DNA of 64,000 nucleotides from contig JACTVC010000016.1 of NCBI GenBank assembly GCA_018417955.1, positions 62,001-126,000 of the forward strand, read 5' to 3'. Within the stretch, counting starts at the first letter, position 1; each line of letters starts with the position of its first letter. The stretch comes from Laccaria trichodermophora (Eukaryota > Basidiomycota > Agaricomycetes > Agaricales > Hydnangiaceae). A program made the translations under genes and the position numbers. The notes below the pieces were generated by a model. It saw only the letters and a program-made list of their open reading frames with translations. It was not told the DNA's origin and did not search any database. Positions 56,140 to 64,000 of the stretch are shown in pieces.

Positions 56140-59100
56140 ATGTCGGAAGAATACACAACGGGATCTTACCAGATGGAAATGCTGAAGGCCACAAATTGGA
56201 TGCCATGGAAGCGACAGATGATGGCCATGCTTCGTGACCTTGGACTGGAGAAATATATTGCAAAGGATGCAAAAGCTCCAGAATCAGCCAATCCCCAAAA
56301 ACCGACAACAGAAGAAAAGGAAGCAACGAGAAAATGGGCCGAAGGCGACGCCAAGGCGCAGACAAGAATAGAACTTGCTATCAGCAATGCAGAAATGATC
56401 CACATCAGTGGCGCAACGACAGTGCGGGAAATGTGGGATCAGCTCACCATGGTCAAAGAATCCAAGGGCAGGCTAGGAGTGCTTGCAACGCGACGCGCAC
56501 TATACAGAATGAGCGCAGATGAGGGAATTGATCTGGTTGAACATATATCGAAGCTAAGAAAGCTTCAGGAAGAATTGCACCTAATGGAAAACATGGTATC
56601 AGATGAAGATTTCGTCATGATCTTGATCACATCACTCCCTGAAAGTTGGGATAATTATACTTCATCGTACCTGGGTGCATCTGGAAATAAACCAACCCTG
56701 AAATCACACAAGCTTATTGTGATTTTGATTGAAGAATACTGCCGTCGTCAAGGACGAAATGAGGAGACATCTGGAGGATTGTCTATGCAAGCTAGGCATC
56801 AGCAAAAGGGTGGAAGAAATACAAGCTCACAGGGAAAGAAGAAAACAGATGTGGAGTGTTACAACTGCCACAAGAAAGGCCACATGTCAAATGAATGTTG
56901 GGCCAAAGGTGGAGGCTGTGAGGGACAAGGTCCTAAGGGCCGTCGAGGACCAAATCGAAGTGACAGATCTCATCAAACACAAGATTCCGTGAACGATTCA
57001 CTAGGCGATTGTGCCTACATGGTCAATCAAAATATCCACAATTTTTCGAAATATGATTGGGTTCTTGATTCAGCCACGACGTCACACATTTGCACGATCC
57101 AAGATGCATTTACTGATTATGAGCCATTAAACTCTGAAGTTGATGGCATTGGCGGATCAGCAATGACACAGGGACGAGGAACAGTGGCAGTCAACTTTAA
57201 AATTGATGGCCAATCAATCAAACACACTTTGCAGAATGTGTTGCATGTCCCGAAAGCACCAAATTGCTTACTTTCAATTCCTTGCTTAGCAATTGGAAGA
57301 GGAAGGGTAGAATTTAATGGCAATGGATGCCAACTATATGACAAAACTAATAGGGTCATTGGAAAGGGCAAGTTGACGAACATGTTATATTTGCTTGATG
57401 CACATGCGGAATTGCCAAATCGGGAAAGCGCCCAATATGCATCAATTCGGACACACTCTTGGGATCAATGGCATCGACTTTATGGCCACATCTCTGTCAA
57501 TGCAATTAAAAACCTGAAATCAAATGAAATGGTGGATGGGCTCAAGATTGATGAGTCTACAATCCCATCATTAACTTGTGAAGCTTGTATTCAAGCAAAA
57601 CAAGCACACAAACCTTTTCCACAAGAAGCAAAAAATCGATCCAAGATACCTGGTGAACGCATCATGAGTGATGTATGGGGACCAGCGCAAACAGAGTCAA
57701 TTGGACGGTGGAAATGTTATGTTTCATTTACAGATGATGGCACACGTTTGACTGCCGTACTATTCCTAAAAAACAAGGGACAAGCATTTGACCGCATTAA
57801 GGAATATGTTGCCGTTATTGAACAGAAATTTGGAAAACCCCCAAGATTTATGCGATTTGATAATGGGAAGGAACTGGTTAATGAGAAACTTCAAAATTGG
57901 ACTGCAGAAAAAGGAATTACTATTGAAACATCTGCTCCATATTCACCTTCTCAAAATGGAGTTGCAGAAAGGTTTAATCGCACACTTTTGGAACTTGCAC
58001 AGGCAATGTTAATTGCGAAAAACCTTCCAGTATTTTTATGGGACGAAGCGGTCACGCACGCGGCATATTTACGAAACCGCGCACCCACACGCACTTTAAA
58101 CGGCAAAACGCTGTATGAAGCTTGGACAGGAAATAAACCTGACATTTCGCACCTCAGGGAATTCGGATGCGACGTTTGGGTGCTAGACGAGACCAAGGGT
58201 CGTTCTAAGCTCGCACCAAAATCAAACAAATTTATTTTTGTAGGATTTCATGATGGATCGAAGTCAGTCCGTTATTACGACGCTAAAACTCGAAAAATTA
58301 AAGTCTCACGCAATGCGGCATTTAACGAAAATGAAGAGCCACGAGAACTCGAAATTAAAGCTAATTTACCGGGTTTGCGCGTCGAGGGGGAGCCAGAGGA
58401 AAAATCAAATGCTCAAACACCTCAAGAAATCGAAAAAACATTAAATCCTATCCCTACAACAATTCCTACACAAGAAATACCAAGTCCTATTGAACCCATA
58501 AATTCCCCAGCTCTTAGACCTCGTAGAACTCGCACTGAACACGATTATCGGCTCTTAAATAATCCATGGGCACAACCAACGGATCGCACACTTGATAATG
58601 CAACACCACCTGATATTACACGACACACAGAGTCATCAGCTGCGAAAATAATTTCTAAAAATCGCACTCACCTTGCCTTCGAAGATTTTATCAGATTTTC
58701 AACCGAAAAATCATTCCAAGTGCTCTCAGGAATTTCTGATAAAGATGGAGTGCCAGAAACACTTAAAAATGCGATGCAAACTGAGGAGAAAGATCATTGG
58801 AAAGCTGCTGTGGAAGCAGAATTAAATGTTTTAGAAAAGATGGGCACATGGAAAATGGAAGACTTACCAATAGGAAGGGAACCAATTGGATGCCATTGGG
58901 TATTCGATAAAAAACGAGACGAGCACGGAAACATTGTAAAATACAAGGCACGACTTGTAGCGCAAGGTTTCTCGCAGAAACCAGGAACGGATTTTAGCCA
59001 TAACGGCATGTTTGCACCTGTTCTGCGCTTCGAGATGCTACGCACGATGCTCGCACTTGCCGCAGTAAATAAATGGAATATGCGACAGCTTGATGTGAAA

Positions 59101-60333
59101 AGTGCATATTTAAATGGAAAACTCACGAAGGAAATTTATATGAAACAGCCCCCGGGTTTTTCAGACGGCAGCGGACGCGTTTGCCGATTACAACGTGCGC
59201 TTTATGGATTAAAGCAGGCCGGACACGCATGGAATCGTGAATTTAACGGCGCTATGGAAGAACTGGGATTTATGCAGCTAAAAACGGATTATTGCTGCTA
59301 TATTCGGAGAGAGGGGGAGAAATTTGCAATTTTACTGGTATGGGTGGATGACATACTCACACTCACCAATAACCCTGCGGAAAGTGATCGCGTCGAAACA
59401 GAACTCAAATCAAAATATGAAATCAAAGCATTGGGCCAACCTTCATTACTGTTAGGCATGAAGGTTACTCACGACACTACAAACCATACTATCTCACTTT
59501 CACAAACTCATTACATCGATAAACTCCTCAAGAAATTTAATCTCGAAAACCTGAATCCAGTTACCACGCCACTCGATCCGAATGTAGATCTAAATCAAGA
59601 TGATGAGCCATCTGATGATGACATCACTCACAACACACAAGGGTCAGGGATCTATGCAACAATGATTGGATCTCTGATGTACGCCGCATTGGGAACACGC
59701 CCAGATATTGCATACACAACAAATAGACTTGCACAATTCACGAGCCGACCCCAACCAAAGCATTGGACAGCTGTTAAACGAATATTTCGTTATCTGAAAG
59801 GAACACGAAATTGTGTCCTCACGTATGGAGGAACAAACTCTAACGCAGATATAAATATTTACTGCGATGCTGATTGGGCTTCACACGCTGACAGAAAATC
59901 AGTCAGTGGATATGTAGTAACCATAGCTGGTGGAGCTGTGGCTTGGAGCTCGAAAAAGCAAAATACTGTTGCTCTTTCAACTGCTGAGGCAGAATATACT
60001 TCTGCTACTCATACTGCCAAACAAGTACTTTGGCATAGGTCTTTATTTAATGAACTCGAAATTCCGCAGCCAAAAACATCCACAATTTTCACGGATAACC
60101 AGGCTGCAATATCTATTGGTCATAATCCAGAGTTTCATGCTTGGACAAAGCATATTGACATCGCACTTCATTTCTTACGCGATCACGTCGAAAAAGGAAA
60201 CCTAGATTTGATCTACATATCAACTCACAACAATCTCGCGGATTTATTCACAAAGGGTCTCCCGCGGATTGTACACCAAGACTTAACTTATGAGATAGGT
60301 GTAATACCTGACCAAGGGGGAGTGTTGGAATAA
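56140..60333 (+). CDS. Copia Gag-Pol polyprotein (1397 aa)
   Basis: ATG at 56140 follows a CA-rich microsatellite. Domains: Gag (about 1-235, WDQLTMVKESKGRLGVLATRR); zinc knuckle CYNCHKKGHMSNEC (about 240-253); aspartic protease LDSATTSHIC (catalytic Asp near 310); GAG-pre-integrase (HRLYGHISVNAI, CEACIQAKQ, from about 445); and integrase with DVWGP (Asp about 511), MRFDNG (Asp about 574) and NGVAERF (Glu about 610). Reverse transcriptase follows (KARLVAQGF, DVKSAYLNG, ALYGLKQAG, WVDDI near 1070), then RNase H (CDADWA near 1243, STAEAEY, DNQAAISI, KHIDIALHF). Length and order are standard for fungal copia. No frameshift or stop is seen, and Gag and Pol share one frame. The last four codons and stop overlap the 3' LTR by 11 bp. 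Confidence 0.96.
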   Translation: MSEEYTTGSYQMEMLKATNWMPWKRQMMAMLRDLGLEKYIAKDAKAPESANPQKPTTEEKEATRKWAEGDAKAQTRIELAISNAEMIHISGATTVREMWDQLTMVKESKGRLGVLATRRALYRMSADEGIDLVEHISKLRKLQEELHLMENMVSDEDFVMILITSLPESWDNYTSSYLGASGNKPTLKSHKLIVILIEEYCRRQGRNEETSGGLSMQARHQQKGGRNTSSQGKKKTDVECYNCHKKGHMSNECWAKGGGCEGQGPKGRRGPNRSDRSHQTQDSVNDSLGDCAYMVNQNIHNFSKYDWVLDSATTSHICTIQDAFTDYEPLNSEVDGIGGSAMTQGRGTVAVNFKIDGQSIKHTLQNVLHVPKAPNCLLSIPCLAIGRGRVEFNGNGCQLYDKTNRVIGKGKLTNMLYLLDAHAELPNRESAQYASIRTHSWDQWHRLYGHISVNAIKNLKSNEMVDGLKIDESTIPSLTCEACIQAKQAHKPFPQEAKNRSKIPGERIMSDVWGPAQTESIGRWKCYVSFTDDGTRLTAVLFLKNKGQAFDRIKEYVAVIEQKFGKPPRFMRFDNGKELVNEKLQNWTAEKGITIETSAPYSPSQNGVAERFNRTLLELAQAMLIAKNLPVFLWDEAVTHAAYLRNRAPTRTLNGKTLYEAWTGNKPDISHLREFGCDVWVLDETKGRSKLAPKSNKFIFVGFHDGSKSVRYYDAKTRKIKVSRNAAFNENEEPRELEIKANLPGLRVEGEPEEKSNAQTPQEIEKTLNPIPTTIPTQEIPSPIEPINSPALRPRRTRTEHDYRLLNNPWAQPTDRTLDNATPPDITRHTESSAAKIISKNRTHLAFEDFIRFSTEKSFQVLSGISDKDGVPETLKNAMQTEEKDHWKAAVEAELNVLEKMGTWKMEDLPIGREPIGCHWVFDKKRDEHGNIVKYKARLVAQGFSQKPGTDFSHNGMFAPVLRFEMLRTMLALAAVNKWNMRQLDVKSAYLNGKLTKEIYMKQPPGFSDGSGRVCRLQRALYGLKQAGHAWNREFNGAMEELGFMQLKTDYCCYIRREGEKFAILLVWVDDILTLTNNPAESDRVETELKSKYEIKALGQPSLLLGMKVTHDTTNHTISLSQTHYIDKLLKKFNLENLNPVTTPLDPNVDLNQDDEPSDDDITHNTQGSGIYATMIGSLMYAALGTRPDIAYTTNRLAQFTSRPQPKHWTAVKRIFRYLKGTRNCVLTYGGTNSNADINIYCDADWASHADRKSVSGYVVTIAGGAVAWSSKKQNTVALSTAEAEYTSATHTAKQVLWHRSLFNELEIPQPKTSTIFTDNQAAISIGHNPEFHAWTKHIDIALHFLRDHVEKGNLDLIYISTHNNLADLFTKGLPRIVHQDLTYEIGVIPDQGGVLE

Positions 60334-60558
60334 CACCTGGAATATGGTCAAGTATTCCATGCATCTTGAGGACTTCGTAGATAGTTCGAGAAAACTTAAT
60401 TACTAAGCCCGAGGACATCACCGAGGTGATTTCTCACACACCTAGTATCTTGTAGTATATTCTAGTATTTACATTCTGTAGTATATAAGGGCGACGAAAT
60501 TGCCCTCTATAATAATCATTATTCTTTGAACTTACCACTGCGCTATATACTCTCAACA
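60323..60558 (+). repeat. Copia 3' LTR (236 bp)
   Basis: Same as the 5' LTR apart from the 8-bp deletion and a few substitutions. Confidence 0.95.
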
Positions 60559-60563
60559 GCTTG
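60559..60563. repeat. Copia target site duplication, right (GCTTG)
   Basis: Same as 54901-54905. Confidence 0.92.
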
Positions 60564-61928
60564 GATGGCTTTGATCCAAGAGTTGTCATGCGAGTGCAGA
60601 GAGCTGAGGAACGTGCTATTGATGAGGAGCTTTTATGAGATGTGAGAGATGTTGGGTCATTGGCCTTGCAATTGGGCCTTGACTCAAATCAGTGAGAGGT
60701 CACCGTCAAAGGAAGAAAGAGCCCACCACCAACAGCCTGTTGAATGATAAGACGAACAACCTCCAGACTTTCCACATTCTGCAGAAAATGCAACAAACAC
60801 AACTCAAGCTCTGCAAGCTTTTCTTGGCCATCGGTATCCCCAACTTGGCTTCGCCAGTCCGCCTCCCTCTCCTGCATCTTTCCCTTCCCCCACCCCAGTC
60901 CAGCTCACCACGGCATGTAAAGACTTGCATGTCGTCTCGTCCCCACCAAAGAGACAGGTGACTGCAGAGTGTCCCGGTGGTGAGGCAAACAAAAAGTGTG
61001 GCAGAATTAATGCACCATGGCAGTTATAACATCGACCACTCTTCATCAGTCTTGTAGACTGGAAAGTTTTTGTGGTTGTGAGTCTGGAGATTGTGGTGAC
61101 CTGTTTGAAGTTGGGGGGGTACGATTGAGCCAGCAAGCATCAGAATCAGAGAGAGTAGTGGACGAACCTTGAGAGGCGTACCCCCTCCTCGTGATGCAGA
61201 CCATCATGCGGCACACTTTTAGGCCGCTACGGGCCCAAAGTCCACCAGCCAGCAATCCGCATCGTAATTCTGCTGCCACACACGCTTCTTCCTCAGCATC
61301 TCATCCTTTTGCAAGCCTACTCAGCATGGGGGACACTAAGTTTGACAGCGTAATTCTCTGGGTCTTGACAATTTTAGCAGCAATTCTGTGTAAACGAAGG
61401 CAACATACAGCTCGTAAGAACATGGTTTTTCGCGACAAGTGAGCGAAGGTGTCGGTAGAATCAGTGGATCTCCACGCAAACCAGTCAGGCACTGCATATT
61501 AGAGTATCTGCTGTCAATTCGGGTCCTGGACCACTGTAAATCTGGCACAAAGTTCACAACAATTAGGTCCACATACGGCTGGGCCCGTCGACTAGGTCGG
61601 TGAGTGTGAAGTGGCCGTGCAGCATAATAGAGAAATGGAACGAAGGATTTGTTGAAAGACGATAAAATCAACTTGAACACCACACAAGCTACTTAGTCGC
61701 TGACCACAATGCAGCCAGTCAAAATTTTATGACCATCCCTTCCAAGTTCTATGGGCAAGATAACCTGTTAGGGCTTCGGCATCAGCAAAATGGCAATTTA
61801 GTTTCCGGTTTCCATCAGTTTTTTTGGTTTTCTGGGTTCTGGGAAACCTAGGAACTCAGAAACCTGGAAACTGTTGAGACCCATGAAGAGATGCTAACCT
61901 AAGCTAATCTATGATACAATCAAGGGAT
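60564..61928. other. Mixed relic DNA; possible small membrane ORF at 61194-61442
   Basis: The start continues the ORF broken by copia. At 60735-60830 plus-strand text LNDKTNNLQTFHILQKMQQ looks protein-like but stops soon after. 61194-61442 (+) is an 82-residue ORF with a Ser/Ala-rich amino end and one hydrophobic span (FDSVILWVLTILAAILC) followed by a basic tail; hypothetical only. Confidence 0.25.
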
Positions 61929-63110
61929 TTAGAATGTAGTAGTAAGTTCGTGGGCATGATGGTCAATAAAATGGTTAACAAAAAAAGAATTGAAGCTGTC
62001 TAATGCATCGTGGTGATTGAAACCATCGGGGATCCGTGAAGAACCGAACACAGGCAGGAGGTGTGCTCCTCGGGCAATTGAATCAATGTCGATGACTTTG
62101 ACAGTGGGCCGTCCCCGTCTGTCACACTCCAGCTGCACAGTCCACATGCCAGTATCACAGTCAGGCTCTTCATCATGGAGGAACCAATTAATGAGCGTGC
62201 ATGAAAAGCGTTTTCGACGATAATAAAATGAGAAGAAAAGAAGAACGCGTCCGATTTCCATGCCTTCCATGCCGGCCTTCGACTCGTCAAGAACCACAAA
62301 CACGGTATCACGGCGTTCATGGCCATGGAAAGAGGGCATCGATCGAATGGGTTCACGACGGAGGCCACCTACTCCACAGATATCACTTGGGGCGTAGTAT
62401 TTTGCAACTGCGGAATGATAAACCTTCAGTTCCCCGTCGAACAATGGCAAATCTTCGAGTTGGGCTGGCAGTTGCTGGTCTGGATTGTTGTACATGAAAA
62501 GGAATCGGTGTAATGCAAGTGGAAAGTTGGGTTGGCGGATATAGTCAGCAAGTTGATTGAGATTTCGAGGGTATTTAGACTCTGGGTAAATTTGTTACTG
62601 AAGATACGGTGACAGTATAAGGGAATGAACATACGAGACTTAGATGCGAGTTTGATGTCAGACATTGCACCAGATGGATTTCCAGATGCAGGACCTCCAT
62701 CATCGTCTTCATCATTCTCGTCACCAAGAGAAGATTCAGCCTCTGAATCTGAGCTAGACTGCTCCTCCGAGTCGTCATCAGTGCCGACTTTTGCCATGTA
62801 AGATGATGTTGTTCCAGATAACATTCCCATGCCAGAGAATCTACAATGAAGCGCATGCATCTTATCCATTTGGACAAGAGTTTGAAGCATTTGAATGAGA
62901 GCCCTATACCGACTTGACTGATGCCAGGGCTCTTTCACGGATTTGATGTGCTTGGATTCAGTGATGGAAGAACAGAGCCCATTTGGAGAGCCAAAGAGGT
63001 GGATTGCGTAGTAATAGTGGTCAAGGGCATGTTGACGTGGCAAGGAAATCGATGATCGGACTCCTGCCTCAATGAAAAAATTTCGTACAGTGTGGAATTT
63101 CTCAACACTA
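61929..63110 (-). pseudogene. Plavaka-type transposase, C-terminal remnant
   Basis: Reading the minus strand from 63110: NFFIEAGVRSSISLPRQHAL, then YAIHLFGSPNGLCSSITESK and HIKSVKEPWHQSSRYRAL, an acidic linker, and a short intron (GTATGT..ACCCAG, about 62632-62580). Next come LPLFDGELKVYHSAVAKYYA, PSDICGVGGLRREPIRS, DTGMWTVQLECDRRG and HHDALDSFNSFFVNHFIDHH, with a stop at 61929. These blocks are the conserved C-terminal region of Plavaka transposases of mushroom fungi. The upstream catalytic part is absent, because the frame is cut at 63111 by the family-X MITE; the remaining part may lie beyond the window. Confidence 0.82.
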
Positions 63111-64000
63111 GTGATGTGCAGGCCTGGCTTGGCCTGAAAGCCATGGCTATGGCCTGGCTTTGGGCAGCTCAGGCTTGACCATACTCAAGCCTGAGCTTTT
63201 TGCAAGGCTTCAGGCTGGCTCAGGCCCAGCCCAGGCTCAAGCCATGGCTCATGGGCTAAAGTCAAAAAACATGTACAAACAATTGCCGTTCACAAACTTA
63301 TCGTCAATTATCGTAGTTCTTATGCTCATGAGCATGAAGTTGCAAGTATTTCTTTACCATGTGCTCAAGCCCCCTCCTTGGTCATAGGCCTCACATCTTC
63401 ATTTACACTACACGCCTTACCAGCAAACGACAATTTGATGACAAATTTTTCAACAAAACCACGAGTACATCTCCATGTCGAATGCTGCACCCTCCCCTAT
63501 CTCTGCTAAATTCTCTACTCATCACGTTAGGATGATCGGGAATGTTGAGGTTGAGGCATACCATCCCGAAATGTTGTACAAGGTATTTGCATGGAACAAA
63601 AACAAGGTCGTTCCCTTTGGTTCTGCCTTCACCAAGCCATCATGAGTACATTTCTGTCTATTCCCCTCATGTTATTTCCTTGTCAAACCCACCCTCTGCA
63701 GGGAAGATCACCCTGTCCAAGCCTAGTTTCGATCTCAATGCAGCTATCTCAGCTGCGGAATCCTCGTTTGGTGGGAAGCACAACGGCCATCCCGCTTCAG
63801 TCAAATATGTTGCACTTACGGATGGTTCAGCAGCCCTAGCTCATGTCATTCAGATTCAGAGTGACGAGGATGATAGCTGGCTTGAGGCCATGGCTCAGGC
63901 CATGGCTCAAGGCTTTGTGCATCATGAGCCTGAGCTTTGGGCTTTGCTGGGCCTTGATGACGGCCCAAGAAGGCCCGGCTTTGGGACGGCTGGCCCTGGC
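63111..64000. mobile_element. Family-X MITE, copy 2 (runs off window end)
   Basis: Starts GTGATGTGCAGG at 63111 inside the Plavaka remnant. GCCTGGC/GGCTCAGGC-type repeats fill 63120-63260 and 63880-64000. The end of the window corresponds to about base 265 of copy 1, so roughly 35 bp of this element should remain outside. The interior (63470-63885) carries a captured gene fragment. Confidence 0.75.
63475..63885 (+). pseudogene. Captured fungalysin (peptidase M36) propeptide fragment
   Basis: Two coding stretches on the plus strand. 63475-63600 reads THHVRMIGNVEVEAYHPEML. 63645-63885, in another frame, reads GKITLSKPSFDLNAAISAAE and HPASVKYVALTDGSAALAHV, ending IQSDEDDSW. This is the FTP-type propeptide of secreted fungal metalloproteases (KPSFDL.., HPATVEYV, LTHVVQIQ are the usual forms). 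The metalloprotease domain with HEXXH is absent and both ends merge into MITE sequence, so it is a transduplicated fragment and not a gene. Confidence 0.72.

Larger units (their letters stand above)
54906..60558 (+). mobile_element. Complete Ty1/copia LTR retrotransposon, 5.65 kb
   Basis: Two near-identical LTRs (TG..CA), 5-bp target duplication GCTTG, primer-binding site, polypurine tract (AAGGGGGAG at 60314-60322) and one uninterrupted Gag-Pol frame. Integrase precedes reverse transcriptase, the copia order. The LTRs differ by one 8-bp indel and a handful of substitutions, so the insertion is recent and the copy may still be competent. Confidence 0.95.

Noticed and set aside
1..64000. CRISPR arrays, bacterial operons, riboswitches
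   Set aside because: The window is spliced eukaryotic DNA; no regularly spaced direct repeats with unique spacers were seen.

Overview
The window looks like nuclear DNA of an Agaricomycete-type basidiomycete fungus. Genes are cut by many 45-65 bp GT..AG introns with CTRAY-like branch sites. Gene families typical of mushrooms occur (F-box/LRR-like, HSPA12-type Hsp70, ARM-repeat, coiled-coil and multi-membrane families). Mobile DNA of several fungal classes (KDZ, Plavaka, Ty1/copia, MITEs) makes up much of the sequence. All exon structures here are hand-built from splice signals and frames.

Layout. 1-300 is the right end of a GC-rich MITE (family X). 420-1795 is an F-box/LRR-like gene. 2.3-6 kb holds a small ORF, a minisatellite and unrecognised DNA. 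6250-6823 is an intact hAT-like MITE with an 8-bp target duplication. 7.3-8.6 kb has relics of a Ser/Thr-rich membrane protein, and 9838-11596 a five-exon membrane protein gene. 13.88-16.16 kb is one copy of a degenerate segmental duplication whose partner lies at 50.54-52.6 kb.

The centrepiece is 16694-32531, which I read as one complete 15.8-kb KDZ-type DNA transposon. It has degenerate terminal inverted repeats starting CA, a 7-bp GAGCTAG target duplication, a KDZ transposase with a CxC2-like cysteine cluster, a TET/JBP-type 2-oxoglutarate/Fe(II) dioxygenase, and four accessory proteins. One accessory protein is built of NLDRP repeats with SUMO-interacting and sumoylation-like motifs. A 7-mer, CCGGCGG/CCGCCGG, occurs about 46 times by eye inside the element, in exons, introns and spacers, and I saw none outside. 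The element sits inside an ARM-repeat gene on the minus strand. Removing the element plus one target copy rejoins the two halves (5' part 37726-32532, 3' part 16693-15243) in one reading frame. The host gene now also carries in-frame stops, so it is dead or dying. The transposase itself has an in-frame TGA.

41.05-41.98 kb is a 922-bp MITE with a perfect 8-bp target duplication and eight subterminal repeats, with a second TA-flanked MITE nested inside. 44.3-46.6 kb is an Hsp70-like ATPase gene and 47.5-49.1 kb a coiled-coil gene. 54906-60558 is a complete, young Ty1/copia retrotransposon (two LTRs, 5-bp target duplication, half-tRNA-iMet-type primer site, one 1397-residue Gag-Pol) that interrupts an older ORF. 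61.9-63.1 kb is the C-terminal part of a Plavaka-type transposase, cut at 63111 by a second family-X MITE. That MITE runs off the window end and carries a captured fragment of a fungalysin (M36) propeptide gene.
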